DNA of 64,000 nucleotides, taken from Chitinimonas sp036961565. Lineage in GTDB: Bacteria > Pseudomonadota > Gammaproteobacteria > Burkholderiales > Chitinimonadaceae. The number at the start of each line of letters is the position of its first letter. The first letter of the stretch is position 1. The stretch spans positions 1 to 64,000 of the forward strand of contig NZ_JBAMDD010000014.1 in the NCBI RefSeq assembly GCF_036961565.1. The letters are read 5' to 3'. Of this stretch, positions 17,995-26,849 are shown piece after piece. The translations under genes were made by a program, and so were the position numbers. The notes under the pieces were generated by a model. It was not told where the DNA came from and ran no database searches. It saw nothing but the letters and a program-made list of their open reading frames with translations.

Positions 17995-18912
17995 TTAGAA
18001 CGAGTGAGCCAAGCCAACGATGAAGCTGTTGTCGCTCTTGGTACCAACGTAGTTGTTGGTGTACTCGGTCAGGATGGTGGTGCGCTTGGACAGGCTGTAG
18101 TAGAAGCCAGCGGTCACTTGATCCTTGGTGTTGCGATCTTCGTCATAAACGATGCCGCCCAGTTGGACCGAAGCATTGCCCATGGTGTAGCCGACCAGCA
18201 GCAGAACATCATCATTCTTGCCAGCAGCGTCGTCGGTGTGTTGCACCGCACCACCCAGGTTCAGATCGCCAATGTTGGCCGAAGCGCCAATCATGTAGGC
18301 CTTGTTGGCCTTCACGCCGCTGGGCTTGTTGTTGTTCAGCGCGCCGAACACAGCAAAACCTTCGCCGGAGAACTTCAGCGAGGCGCTGACTTCGTTCGAG
18401 GCATTCTGGCCAGCAGTCTTGTCTTCACCGAAGCTGTTGTTCACAGCAACGCTGATCGGGCCAAATTCGCCGTCGTAACGGAGCGAGTTGTTGGCGCGGT
18501 AGTTGCTCATCGAAGTGTTGGTCAGGCCCAGCGACTCGTTGAAGTAGAAGGGATCCAGTTCTTCGGTGGCCAGGGTGTAAGGGGTCTTACCGCGACCCAG
18601 ACCCACGCTGCCGAAGTCACCCTTCAGGCCAACCCAAGCTTCGCGCGAACCGAAGCTGCTGGCGGGGGCGCTGTCCGGGCCGATGCCGGTCTCGACCTTG
18701 AAGAAGGCCTTCATGCCGCCGCCCAGGTCTTCTTGACCCTTGAAGCCGATGCGCGAGGAGATGTTGGAGACCTTCAGTTGGTCGGTACCAGCGGTGGTGA
18801 TGTTCAGGCCCAGGTTGACTTGACCATACAGAACCACTTCGTTGTCGGCAGCCAGGGCTGCAGGGGCGGCCACAGCAGCGGCAACGGCCAGAGCGATGAA
18901 TTTCTTGTTCAT
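17995..18912 (-). CDS. Gram-negative trimeric porin
   Basis: A 305-residue outer-membrane porin. A signal peptide (MNKKFIALAVAAAVAAPAALA) is followed by DNEVVLYGQVNLGLNIT, the first beta-strand of the betaproteobacterial porin family, then SRIGFKGQEDLGGGMKAFFKVETG and a run of alternating strands, ending in the aromatic C-terminal strand IVGLAHSF with the terminal Phe needed for BAM recognition. AGGAAGA precedes the ATG at 18912. A possible promoter and a strong terminator flank it, so it is monocistronic. Pore selectivity is not predictable. Confidence 0.93.
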   Translation of the reverse strand: MNKKFIALAVAAAVAAPAALAADNEVVLYGQVNLGLNITTAGTDQLKVSNISSRIGFKGQEDLGGGMKAFFKVETGIGPDSAPASSFGSREAWVGLKGDFGSVGLGRGKTPYTLATEELDPFYFNESLGLTNTSMSNYRANNSLRYDGEFGPISVAVNNSFGEDKTAGQNASNEVSASLKFSGEGFAVFGALNNNKPSGVKANKAYMIGASANIGDLNLGGAVQHTDDAAGKNDDVLLLVGYTMGNASVQLGGIVYDEDRNTKDQVTAGFYYSLSKRTTILTEYTNNYVGTKSDNSFIVGLAHSF

Positions 18913-19334
18913 TGCGTCTTCCTTATCAAGGTTGGAAAAACGGTGTTGCAAAAGATGCTCGCTACTTGCGAAGCGAATACATTACGGGCGAATGATAGGC
19001 GGCACGCACTTGTGTAAGCAATGCGGTGCTATCAAGGCTGGCAGAATGGGTTTATCGCTGTTTGATGATGCGCAACATTTAATGTATTGATTTATATGGG
19101 TTTGTTGGCGATGTTGTGAATTATCCCTAGGTTGCGGCAATGCAACACAAAACCTGGCTATTGGGGAAATCCTGTCTGCGGGATTTGCGCTCAACATAAG
19201 GCTGTGGCACCCATAGTTAAAGAAATTGCCTAAAAATTGAACAGTTTTGCGCTGTCATCGGCCTGCTTGGCTAGTCCGTGGGCTTATATTTATTAAGCAA
19301 TACGGGTATCGCGAACAACCCATTGGGCTGGGTT
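18913..19334. other. 422-base AT-richer gap upstream of the porin gene
   Basis: No gene is seen. The half nearest the porin contains its putative promoter. The far half is AT-rich with several TTAA-type tracts, and near 19313-19338 AACCCA-TTGGGC-TGGGTTTTAT forms a small hairpin with T-rich flank on the + strand. Long AT-rich upstream regions are usual for tightly controlled porins, but I see no recognisable regulator site. Confidence 0.5.
18992..19021 (-). promoter_or_regulatory. Putative porin promoter
   Basis: On the - strand TTGCTT and TATCAT are separated by 18 bases, about 80 bases before the porin ATG. This is the best sigma-70 match in the gap but has not been scored. Confidence 0.4.
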
Positions 19335-19775
19335 TTATACGAAGGGCAGAACAATCAGCAGATAACGCAGTGTCTTGCCCAGCAGTATGTAAAGTGCGCT
19401 GAGCAGCGGGGGGAGGCGTAGCCAGCCTGCGGCCAGGCATAGTGCGTCGCCTACCAGGGGTAGCCAGGCCAGCAACAGGGTGGTGCTGCCATGGCGCTGC
19501 AGCCAGCACAGGGCGCGAGGCGACAATTTGGCGGTCAATGCATCGCTGCCCCTATGGGCCAGCCGCAGGCCCAGCCAGAAGCTGGTCAGGCTTCCTAGGG
19601 TATTGCCCAGCGATGCCACGGCCAGGGCGCTCCAGGCGGTGTCGGGCCTGGCTTGCAGCCAGAGCAACAGCGCCAGTTCGGAATTGCCGGGCAGCAAGGT
19701 GGCCGACAGCAGGGCTGATAGAAAGATGCCGGCCAGGCCGTAGCTGTCCGACAGGGGATTTAACCAGTCCAGCAC
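19335..19775 (-). CDS. YqaA-type small membrane protein (DedA/SNARE-associated superfamily)
   Basis: A 146-residue integral membrane protein with a GTG start immediately after the cyaY stop codon. It matches YqaA-like proteins in length and in the block LSALLSATLLPGNSELALLLWL followed by SLGNTLGSLTSFWLGL and the LLLAWLPLVGDALCLAAGWLRL helix. The superfamily includes lipid-handling DedA proteins. Tight linkage to cyaY implies cotranscription, not a shared function. Confidence 0.82.
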   Translation of the reverse strand: MLDWLNPLSDSYGLAGIFLSALLSATLLPGNSELALLLWLQARPDTAWSALAVASLGNTLGSLTSFWLGLRLAHRGSDALTAKLSPRALCWLQRHGSTTLLLAWLPLVGDALCLAAGWLRLPPLLSALYILLGKTLRYLLIVLPFV

Positions 19776-20087
19776 CTAGAATTGCGGCCTGCGTGCGGCG
19801 TGGGCCAGTACCATGTCGGCCAATTGGGCGAACAGCTCGCCCTCATCGCGGGTGCTGCGCCAACTGCCATCCTGGTAGCGGTAATGAAAGCCACCGGAAC
19901 GGGCCGCCAGCCAGATTTCCTGATTGGCTGCGTGGCGGTTGACCACAATCTTGGCGCCATCATCGAATTCGATCTCCAGCACATTGCCATTGCGGTTGAG
20001 ATCCACATCGAACTCGCCGTCGTCCAGGCCGTTTTCTATCCGGTCGAATATCTGGTCGCTGGCGTTGAGAAATTCACTCTCGTTCAT
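19776..20087 (-). CDS. cyaY: Frataxin homologue CyaY
   Basis: A 103-residue iron-binding protein that modulates iron-sulfur cluster assembly by IscS. The N-terminal acidic helix (MNESEFLNASDQIFDRIENGLDD) and the sheet with NGNVLEIEFDDGAKIVVNRHAANQEIWLA, then GGFHYRY and WRSTRDEGELF, follow the CyaY alignment closely. It is divergent from lptM, the neighbour it has in many proteobacteria. Confidence 0.95.
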   Translation of the reverse strand: MNESEFLNASDQIFDRIENGLDDGEFDVDLNRNGNVLEIEFDDGAKIVVNRHAANQEIWLAARSGGFHYRYQDGSWRSTRDEGELFAQLADMVLAHAARRPQF

Positions 20088-20143
20088 TGGCTTGCCCGGT
20101 TTGCGTTGTTAGTATGGCTATTTTACCCCCTACCCTTGCTGCC

Positions 20144-20260
20144 ATGCGCCTCCTCTTGTCCTGCCTGATTGCCGCCACCTGTTTGTTGACTGCCTGCGGC
20201 TACAAGGGCCCGCTGTTCCTGCCGGATTCGTCGCAGGCGACCCAGCCGAAAGCGCCGTGA
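20144..20260 (+). CDS. lptM: LptM (YifL-type) small lipoprotein
   Basis: A 38-residue lipoprotein, too short for most gene callers. The signal MRLLLSCLIAATCLLTAC ends in a lipobox (LTAC), and the mature part begins CGYKGPLFLP, the conserved LptM motif. LptM assists disulfide maturation of the LptD lipopolysaccharide translocon in enterobacteria. The cyaY-lptM divergence is conserved, but the usual downstream lysA is missing; a terminator follows at once. Confidence 0.88.
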   Translation: MRLLLSCLIAATCLLTACGYKGPLFLPDSSQATQPKAP

Positions 20261-20282
20261 CTATCCTGCCTGGCGCAGCATG

Positions 20283-20315
20283 CAAAAACGCCGCATCCCA
20301 GGATGCGGCGTTTGT
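20283..20315. terminator. Bidirectional terminator
   Basis: AAACGCCGCATCC-CA-GGATGCGGCGTTT with A and T flanks lies between lptM and the convergent decarboxylase gene. Confidence 0.9.
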
Positions 20316-20356
20316 TTTGGCCAGTGCTTGATGCCTATGCGTACCAGGCTCCGGGC

Positions 20357-22618
20357 TTACTCGTCGATGACGCAGTCCACATAGTACTCGCCGCTGGCCT
20401 CGTCCTTGATCAGACCATGGATGTCGGTCTCGAAGCCAGGGAAGCGCTCATTGAAGGCGCGGGCGAAACGTAGGTAGTCAACAATGGTCTTGTTGAAGCG
20501 TTCGCCGGGGATCAGCAAGGGGATGCCCGGTGGGTAGGGTGTCAGCAGGATGGCGGTGATACGGCCTTCCAGTGCATCCAGCGATACACGCTCGATCTCG
20601 CGATGGGCCATCTTGCTGAAGGCCTTGGAAGGCTTGAGCGCTGGCACCATATCGCTCAGGTACATCTCGGTGGTGAGGCGTGCCACATCGTTATCGCGAT
20701 AAACCTCATGGATCTGCTGGCACAGGTCGCGCAGGCCCACGCGCTCGTAGCGGGGGTGTTTGCCCACAAACTCGGGCAGCGCACGCCAGAGCGGCTGGTT
20801 TTTGTCGTAATCGTCCTTGAACTGCTGTAGTGCGGTGACCAGGGTGTTCCAGCGGCCCTTGGTAATACCGATGGTAAACATGATGAAGAAGCTGTAGAGG
20901 CCGGTCTTCTCCACGATCACGCCGTGTTCGGACAGATACTTGGTGACGATGGCCGCCGGGATGCCGCCATCGGCAAAGTCGCCACCTACATCCAGGCCGG
21001 GGGTAATGATGGTGGCCTTGATCGGATCGAGCATGTTGAAGCCATCAGCCAGGGCGCCAAAGCCGTGCCAGCGCTCGTCAGCCTTCAGCATCCAGTCCTC
21101 GCGGGTGCCTACGCCCTCATCTGCCAGGTATTCCGGCCCCCAGACCTTGAACCACCAGCTCTCGCCGTATTCGGCATCGACCTTGCGCATGGCGCGGCGG
21201 AAATCCAGTGCCTCGGCGATGGATTCCTCGACCAGGGCGGTGCCGCCGGGTGCTTCCATCATGGCGGCTGCCACATCACAGCTGGCGATGATGGAATACT
21301 GCGGCGAGGTGGAGGTATGCATCAGATAGGCTTCATTGAAGCGATGCCTGTCCAGTTGGCGGGTCTCGGACTCCTGCACCAGAATTTGCGAGGCTTGGCT
21401 CAGGCCTGCCAGCAGCTTGTGGGTGGACTGGGTGGCAAACACCATGGCGTCTTTGGAGCGAGGGCGATCGCGGCCGATGGCGTGCATATTGCGGTAGAAC
21501 TCGTGGAAGGCGGCGTGGGGCAGCCAGGCCTCGTCAAAGTGCAGGGTGTCTATGGTTTCGCCCAGTACATCCTTGATCATTTCGACGTTGTAGAGCACGC
21601 CATCGTAGGTGGATTGGGTAATGGTCAGGATGCGCGGCTTGTTGTCCGGGCGCTTGGCCAGCGCCTCGCGGGCAAACGGGTTGGCCTCGATCTTCTTCTG
21701 TATGGTCTCGGGCTGGAATTCGGACAGCGGGATGGGGCCGATGATGCCGAAGTGATTGCGGGTCGGCATCAGGAATACCGGGATGGCGCCGCACATCATG
21801 ATGGAGTGGAGGATGGATTTGTGGCAGTTGCGATCCACGACCACGATATCGCCCGGTGCCACTGTGGCGTGCCAGACCATTTTGTTGGAGGTTGAGGTGC
21901 CGTTGGTGACGAAGAACAGGTGATCGGAGCCGAAGATACGGGCGGCGTTGCGCTCACTGGCGGCGACTGGGCCGGTATGGTCGAGCAACTGGCCCAACTC
22001 ATCGACCGAGTTGCAGACATCGGCGCGCAGCATGTTTTCACCGAAGAACTGGTGGAACATCTGTCCCACCGGGCTCTTGAGGAAGGCCACGCCGCCGGAG
22101 TGACCGGGACAATGCCAGCTGTAGGAGCCATCCTGGGCGTAATGCAGCAGCGCGCGGAAGAATGGTGGGGCCAGCGAGTCTAGGTAGGTCTTGGCCTCGC
22201 GCACGATGCTGCGTGCCACGAACTCCGGTGTGTCCTCGAACATATGGATGAAACCGTGCAGTTCCCGCAGGACATCGTTGGGGATGTGCCGGCTGGTGCG
22301 GGTTTCGCCATACAGGAAGATGGGGATGTCGGCATTCTTGAAGCGTATCTCTTCCACGAAGGCACGCAGGTTCTTGATGGCGGCGGTTTCCTCATCGCCT
22401 TCGCCGCCGATGAATTCCTCATCGTCTATGGACAGGATGAAGCAGGAGGCGCGGCTTTGCTGCTGGGCAAAGCCGGTCAGGTCGCCATAGCTGGTGGCGC
22501 CCATGACCTCGAAACCCTCGGCTTCGATGGCGCTGGCCAATGCACGGATGCCGAAGCCGCTGGAGTTCTCGGCGCGGAAGTCTTCGTCGATGATGACGAC
22601 GGGAAAGCGGAATTTCAT
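20357..22618 (-). CDS. Orn/Lys/Arg decarboxylase (probably arginine decarboxylase)
   Basis: A 753-residue PLP enzyme of the large acid-inducible decarboxylase class. An N-terminal receiver-like wing domain (about 1-125) is followed by the PLP domain with the Schiff-base lysine in TQSTHKLLAGLSQAS and the HFDEAWLPHAAFHEFY segment, and a C-terminal domain starting near 600. Length and motifs favour arginine decarboxylase over lysine or ornithine enzymes, but this was not tested. The ATG at 22618 begins MKFRFPVVIIDEDF, typical of this group. It is monocistronic, with no antiporter gene nearby. Confidence 0.85.
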   Translation of the reverse strand: MKFRFPVVIIDEDFRAENSSGFGIRALASAIEAEGFEVMGATSYGDLTGFAQQQSRASCFILSIDDEEFIGGEGDEETAAIKNLRAFVEEIRFKNADIPIFLYGETRTSRHIPNDVLRELHGFIHMFEDTPEFVARSIVREAKTYLDSLAPPFFRALLHYAQDGSYSWHCPGHSGGVAFLKSPVGQMFHQFFGENMLRADVCNSVDELGQLLDHTGPVAASERNAARIFGSDHLFFVTNGTSTSNKMVWHATVAPGDIVVVDRNCHKSILHSIMMCGAIPVFLMPTRNHFGIIGPIPLSEFQPETIQKKIEANPFAREALAKRPDNKPRILTITQSTYDGVLYNVEMIKDVLGETIDTLHFDEAWLPHAAFHEFYRNMHAIGRDRPRSKDAMVFATQSTHKLLAGLSQASQILVQESETRQLDRHRFNEAYLMHTSTSPQYSIIASCDVAAAMMEAPGGTALVEESIAEALDFRRAMRKVDAEYGESWWFKVWGPEYLADEGVGTREDWMLKADERWHGFGALADGFNMLDPIKATIITPGLDVGGDFADGGIPAAIVTKYLSEHGVIVEKTGLYSFFIMFTIGITKGRWNTLVTALQQFKDDYDKNQPLWRALPEFVGKHPRYERVGLRDLCQQIHEVYRDNDVARLTTEMYLSDMVPALKPSKAFSKMAHREIERVSLDALEGRITAILLTPYPPGIPLLIPGERFNKTIVDYLRFARAFNERFPGFETDIHGLIKDEASGEYYVDCVIDE

Positions 22619-22701
22619 CGGGGAGTACTCCGGTGCGGCCATGGCCGCAGCTTGTCATTCAATCACGACGCGCTTGTGACGCATCGCCAGGAAAAGCGCA
22701 A

Positions 22702-22725
22702 GGCCGTATCCGGCTGGATACGGCC
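22702..22725 (-). terminator. Hairpin after the GST gene
   Basis: GGCCGTATCC-GGCT-GGATACGGCC is a 10-bp stem; on the - strand it is followed by TTGCGCTTTTCC. It probably terminates the GST transcript ahead of the decarboxylase gene. Confidence 0.65.
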
Positions 22726-22791
22726 CTGTTGGGTGCAAGGCGGATTCTAAGCCTTGACGCCCGTCATGGGTATGGCAGTTTCAAGCCTCCA

Positions 22792-23400
22792 TCAGGCTGG
22801 CGGCACCGTGTCGGCAAAAGCCGGCCGCTGGGCCAGCTTGTCGGCCAGCCTGGCCAGGTTGGCATAGGACTCGCGCCAGGTGATGTCGGCAAAGCGTAAG
22901 TCCAGGTAGCCCAGGCAGACACCTACGGCAATATCCGCCAGCGTGTAGCTCTCGCCGTTGCACCAGGGTCTCTCCCCCAGGTCTTCCGACAGGGCGGCCA
23001 GGCCTCGCTCCATCTTGAGCTGCTGGCGATTGATCCAGTCTTCGCTCTGCTGCCGGGCAGGCCGCTTGCGTTCCAGGAAGATGGCAGCGGCGGCATCGCA
23101 GATGCCATCTGCCAGCGCCTCCCAGCGCTTGACCTGGATGGCCTGGCGGTAATCGCTGGGTATCAGCCGCGACACCGGCGATACATGGTCCAGGTAGTCC
23201 ACGATGACCCGTGAGTCGTACAGGCTGGAGCCATCATCCAGCACCAGCACAGGCACCTTGCCCAGCGGGTTGACGTTGGGCACCTGGGTGTTGGCTTCCC
23301 AGGGGATATCCACCGTCAGCGGGCACTCGATGCGTTTCTCCTGCAGGACGATGCGTACCTTGCGAGCAAAAGGGCTGGTGAGCGAGGCAATCAGCTTCAT
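22792..23400 (-). CDS. Glutathione S-transferase
   Basis: A 202-residue protein with the N-terminal thioredoxin fold (MKLIASLTSPFARKVRIVLQEK, where Ser/Pro-Phe-Ala matches the GST active-site loop), the glutathione-contact segment GKVPVLVLDDGSSLYDSRVIVDYLD, and an all-helical C-terminal domain with YTLADIAVGVCLGYLD. It resembles YibF-type bacterial GSTs. Substrate unknown. It is a single gene. Confidence 0.88.
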   Translation of the reverse strand: MKLIASLTSPFARKVRIVLQEKRIECPLTVDIPWEANTQVPNVNPLGKVPVLVLDDGSSLYDSRVIVDYLDHVSPVSRLIPSDYRQAIQVKRWEALADGICDAAAAIFLERKRPARQQSEDWINRQQLKMERGLAALSEDLGERPWCNGESYTLADIAVGVCLGYLDLRFADITWRESYANLARLADKLAQRPAFADTVPPA

Positions 23401-23709
23401 GGTTTGAAACCAGTCGAATGGGTTGTAGGCCTGTAGGCGGCCGGGTCATGCTTCATTGCAACGCCGTGGAGTCGTAACGCCGGCGGTGTTGGTGGATCGC
23501 ACCGCGCCGCAGGCGTGGACCATGATGGCGGCCGTGACGAGATGATCGGGGCCGATGAGGTCGAGACGATTTTTACTGCTTATGCTGCGCTGCGCAATCC
23601 TGTTTCGAATTTCTGCCGTATTTGTGGTTTTCCACCCATGACTATGCGCAGCTACGTCGCGAAAACGCGACGAAGCCAGCTGCGGGATGATATGCCTTGG
23701 CATGGCCGA
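23401..23709. other. 309-base gap between GST and hmuV-like genes
   Basis: I see no convincing gene. A 7-bp hairpin, CGTCGCG-AAAA-CGCGACG (23655-23672), lies about 40 bases beyond the ATPase stop codon and may be its terminator. An open frame of 82 codons on the + strand (23515-23763) overlaps the ATPase gene and shows no family features. Confidence 0.5.
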
Positions 23710-24483
23710 TTACCCCGGTGGCAGGCCGAACCAGATGTGCCCCGCCATGGCTTGGGCAGGTAGCTGGAAGACCTGGGTGAGGCGCTCTGGAGTCAGCGCT
23801 TGTGCTGGCGGCCCGGCGGTGATCAGGCGGCCTTCCTGCAGCAGCCAGGCCTGGTCGGCGTAATGCAGGGCCAGATTGACATCATGCAGGCTGGCGACCA
23901 CGGCCAGGGGCAGCTTGCGTGCCAGTTCATGCAGGCCGGCCAGCAGCATGTGCTGGTGGCGAGGATCCAGGCTGGCGGTCGGCTCGTCCAGCAACAGCAA
24001 GGCAGGGCCTTGGGCGGCGGCGGCACAGGCTTGCACCAGGACGCGTGCAAGCTGTACCCGTTGCCGCTCTCCGCCCGACAGATGCACATAGCGGCGTTCT
24101 GCCAAGGCATCTGCATCGGTAAGCCGCAGCACGCTGTCTATTAGTCCTTCCAGTTCGGCAACGGGAATGTCGGGGAAGGGCGTACTGCCCAGCCTTGCCA
24201 CTTCGCGGACACTGAAATCGAACTCCAGCGTACTTGACTGGGGCAGCAGGGCGCGACGGCGTGACAGGGTGCTGGCGTGGGTGCGGAACAGCGGTAGTCC
24301 ATCGAACTCGCAGCTCCCGGCTGTCGGGGTCAGTTCGCCAGCCGCTACCGCCAGCAGGCTGGATTTGCCGGCGCCATTGGGGCCTAGCAGCGCAGTCAGC
24401 TGGCCAAGTGGGGCCGTGGCACTGACTTTTTCCAGCACTTGGCGGCCATCGCGTTCGAGGCTGAGTTGAGAGAGGATGAGCAT
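23710..24483 (-). CDS. HmuV-type haem ABC transporter ATPase, orphan
   Basis: A 257-residue ABC ATPase of the iron-chelate/haem/B12 import class. Walker A is GPNGAGKSS, the signature is LSGGERQRVQLARVL, Walker B is LLLLDEPTASLD, and the switch His is in ASLHDVNLALHYAD. The insertion VLVQACAAAAQGPALLLLDEP is a hallmark of HmuV. No permease, binding protein or TonB receptor is adjacent; the gene upstream is glcF, 108 bases away. It may be the tail of the glc transcript or work with permease genes elsewhere. Confidence 0.75.
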   Translation of the reverse strand: MLILSQLSLERDGRQVLEKVSATAPLGQLTALLGPNGAGKSSLLAVAAGELTPTAGSCEFDGLPLFRTHASTLSRRRALLPQSSTLEFDFSVREVARLGSTPFPDIPVAELEGLIDSVLRLTDADALAERRYVHLSGGERQRVQLARVLVQACAAAAQGPALLLLDEPTASLDPRHQHMLLAGLHELARKLPLAVVASLHDVNLALHYADQAWLLQEGRLITAGPPAQALTPERLTQVFQLPAQAMAGHIWFGLPPG

Positions 24484-24591
24484 GGCGGGCGGCTGGCGCC
24501 CTTGCCAGCAAGTCGAATCAGGTTGCTTTTACTGTATAGGTGGGGTGGGGGCGCGGCAAGCCGCGGCCTCCAGACGGTCAGCTACGGCGTA

Positions 24592-25806
24592 TCAGGCCAG
24601 TCGCTCGGCGATCAGCTCTATCCAGTGCCGTATGGGTGTGCGGGTAGCGGCTTGCAGGTGCGTCTGGCAGCCGATATTGGCCGTGGCTATCTGGCTGGGC
24701 TGGCCGGCTTGCAGTTTGGCCAGCTTGTCGCTGCGCAATTGGCTGGCGATATCTGCCTGCAATATTGAATAGCTGCCGGCAGAGCCGCAGCACAGGTGGG
24801 CATCGGCGATCGGCAGCAGGACATAGCCCAGCCGCACCAGCATGGCCTCCAGCGATGTTTTCTTGCGCAGGCCATGCTGCAGGCTGCAAGGGGCGTGGAA
24901 CACCAACCTGGGGTCGCTGGGGGGCTGGAGTTGCGGTAGCAGCTGGTCCAGATGCTGTAACACCAGGTCGGAGATATCCAGCGCGTTGGCAGATACCCGT
25001 GCGGCGGCCTTGGCGTGCGCCATATCGCCCGCCAACAGCTGGCCATATTCCACGACACTGGCGCCACAGCCGCTGGCGGTATAGACGATGCCCGCTGCGC
25101 CCTGGCTCAGGGCATGGTCTGCCTGGGCCACCATACGCCGCATGTCGGCCAGGCCGTCGGCGGCATCATTCAGATGCCAGGCCAGCGCCCCACAGCAGCC
25201 TGATAGTGCTTGCAGGTCAATACCGCAAGCTGCCAGTACCCGCGCCGCTGCGGCATTGATGGCGGGTGCCAGCGCGGGCTGTACGCACCCTTCCAGCATG
25301 AGCCAGCGGGGGCTGCCGGCCTGGGGGCGGGGACGGCGGGTGTCGCCCAGCCGGGGAATGCTGGCCAAGCGCTTGGGCAGCAGTGGTCGACTCAGGCGCC
25401 CCAGCATGACCAGACCGCCAAATAAGGTGCGGTTGCGCAACACCCGCTTGAGCAGGCTGCGCTTGAAGCCCTCCAGCAGGGGGCGCCCCAGCTGTGCCTC
25501 CAGGGCATGCCGGCCTATGTCGGCCAACCGGTGGTAGGCCACCCCCGATGGGCAGGTGGTTTCGCAGGCGCGACAGCTCAGGCAGCGATCCAGATGTTGC
25601 TGGGTGCTGCGGCTGGCAGGCTGACCTTCCAGCAACTGCTTGATCAGGTAGATGCGGCCGCGTGGGCTGTCCAGCTCGTTGCCGCTCAGTTGGTAGGTCG
25701 GGCAGGTGGCCAGGCAAAAGCCGCAATGCACGCAGCGCCGCAGGATGGCATCGGCTTCCTGCCCCTCTGCGGTGCTGACGTAGTGCGCGGTGAGCTGGGT
25801 CTGCAT
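24592..25806 (-). CDS. glcF: Glycolate oxidase iron-sulfur subunit GlcF
   Basis: A 404-residue subunit that passes electrons from the GlcDE flavoproteins to the quinone pool. Two 4Fe-4S motifs, CVHCGFCLATCP and CLSCRACETTCP, lie in the first 90 residues, followed by two cysteine-rich CCG domains (SGCCGALAWH and LCCGSAGSYS). The ATG shares a base with the glcE stop, so expression is coupled. With glcD and glcE it oxidises glycolate to glyoxylate at the inner membrane. Confidence 0.9.
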   Translation of the reverse strand: MQTQLTAHYVSTAEGQEADAILRRCVHCGFCLATCPTYQLSGNELDSPRGRIYLIKQLLEGQPASRSTQQHLDRCLSCRACETTCPSGVAYHRLADIGRHALEAQLGRPLLEGFKRSLLKRVLRNRTLFGGLVMLGRLSRPLLPKRLASIPRLGDTRRPRPQAGSPRWLMLEGCVQPALAPAINAAAARVLAACGIDLQALSGCCGALAWHLNDAADGLADMRRMVAQADHALSQGAAGIVYTASGCGASVVEYGQLLAGDMAHAKAAARVSANALDISDLVLQHLDQLLPQLQPPSDPRLVFHAPCSLQHGLRKKTSLEAMLVRLGYVLLPIADAHLCCGSAGSYSILQADIASQLRSDKLAKLQAGQPSQIATANIGCQTHLQAATRTPIRHWIELIAERLA

Positions 25807-26849
25807 CAATCCCCCTGCCTGCGATTCAGTATCTGGCGGGGGTCGAGCGCGCGGCGTATGCGCGCCTCCAGCGCCAGCAGGGAGGGATTGCGTGGCGCTG
25901 CGGGCCAGCCAGCCTGGCTGCGTTGCAGCAGCGCGTGCCCCCCGGCACTGCGGGCACTGGTGCTGATGGTCTGGGCGGCTGCCAAGGGGGCGCTGAGCCA
26001 GCGGCGGCCGCCAGCCCAGTCGATCAGCTGGGGGTAGTCCGCCAGCAGTGGCGGGCAGGTCTGCGGTAATGACAGGCGCCAAAGACCTTGCTCGGCGCCG
26101 GGCGGTGCAAAGCTATCCAGCTGCATGGCCTGTAGTCGGGTAAACCAATTGCGTTCGACGTCCGGCTCGCCACCCAGTTGCTGCTGTGCCGTCGCCACGG
26201 CGGCGGCATTGCCGGATAGCCGTATCCGCAGCAGGCCGCCTTGCCAGGCTGCCCCGGACAGCGGCCAGGGCGCAGCACAGAGGCGATTGGCCAAGGCGAT
26301 GGCGTCGGCTTGCGGCAGCTCGAACACCCGCACGGTTTCCACCTCGGGCAGGGGGAGTACCTTGAGATGGGCCTCGGTGATGAGACCTAGCGTACCGTTG
26401 GCGCCTACCATCAAGCGGCTCAGGTCAAAGCCGGCGACGTTTTTCATGACCCGCCCGCCAAAGCGCAGCAACTCACCCTGACCATTGAGTATCTCCACCC
26501 CCAGCAACTGGTCGCGCATGGCACCGGCCCAGGGCCGGCGTGGGCCGCTCCAGCCGGTGGCCAGTGCACCGCCCAAGGTGGCATGGCCACCGAAGTCCGG
26601 CGGCTCGGCGGCCAGCATCTGTCCCTGGCTTGCCAGTACGGCCTGTATCTCGGCCAGCCGTGTGCCAGCGCGGGCGCTGATGACCCGCTCTGCCGGCGCG
26701 TAGTCGATAATGCCGACATGGCTGCCCACATGGAGAGCCTCACCTTGCTGGGGGGCATGCCAGCCCTGTTTGCTACCGGCACCGACTATGCGCACGGGTA
26801 AGGACATGGCGTGGGCTTGGCGCAGTTGCGCCTGCAGATCGGTCAGCAT
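25806..26849 (-). CDS. glcE: Glycolate oxidase FAD subunit GlcE
   Basis: A 347-residue subunit with an N-terminal FAD-binding PCMH domain (VRIVGAGSKQGWH, then ARAGTRLAEIQAVLASQGQM, PPDFGGHATLGGALATGWSG and GVEILNGQGELLRFGGRVMKNVAGFDLSRL). It is shorter than GlcD because the C-terminal oxidase domain is reduced, as usual. Start and stop codons overlap those of glcD and glcF by one base each (TGATG), so the three genes form one translationally coupled unit. Confidence 0.9.
   Translation of the reverse strand: MLTDLQAQLRQAHAMSLPVRIVGAGSKQGWHAPQQGEALHVGSHVGIIDYAPAERVISARAGTRLAEIQAVLASQGQMLAAEPPDFGGHATLGGALATGWSGPRRPWAGAMRDQLLGVEILNGQGELLRFGGRVMKNVAGFDLSRLMVGANGTLGLITEAHLKVLPLPEVETVRVFELPQADAIALANRLCAAPWPLSGAAWQGGLLRIRLSGNAAAVATAQQQLGGEPDVERNWFTRLQAMQLDSFAPPGAEQGLWRLSLPQTCPPLLADYPQLIDWAGGRRWLSAPLAAAQTISTSARSAGGHALLQRSQAGWPAAPRNPSLLALEARIRRALDPRQILNRRQGD

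Noticed and set aside
23515..23763. Small gene on the + strand between GST and the ATPase
   Set aside because: It has no ribosome binding site or family pattern and overlaps the ATPase gene.
24484..24591. Cobalamin riboswitch upstream of the HmuV-like gene
   Set aside because: No conserved B12 box or peripheral stems were found in the 108 bases; the stretch is too short.
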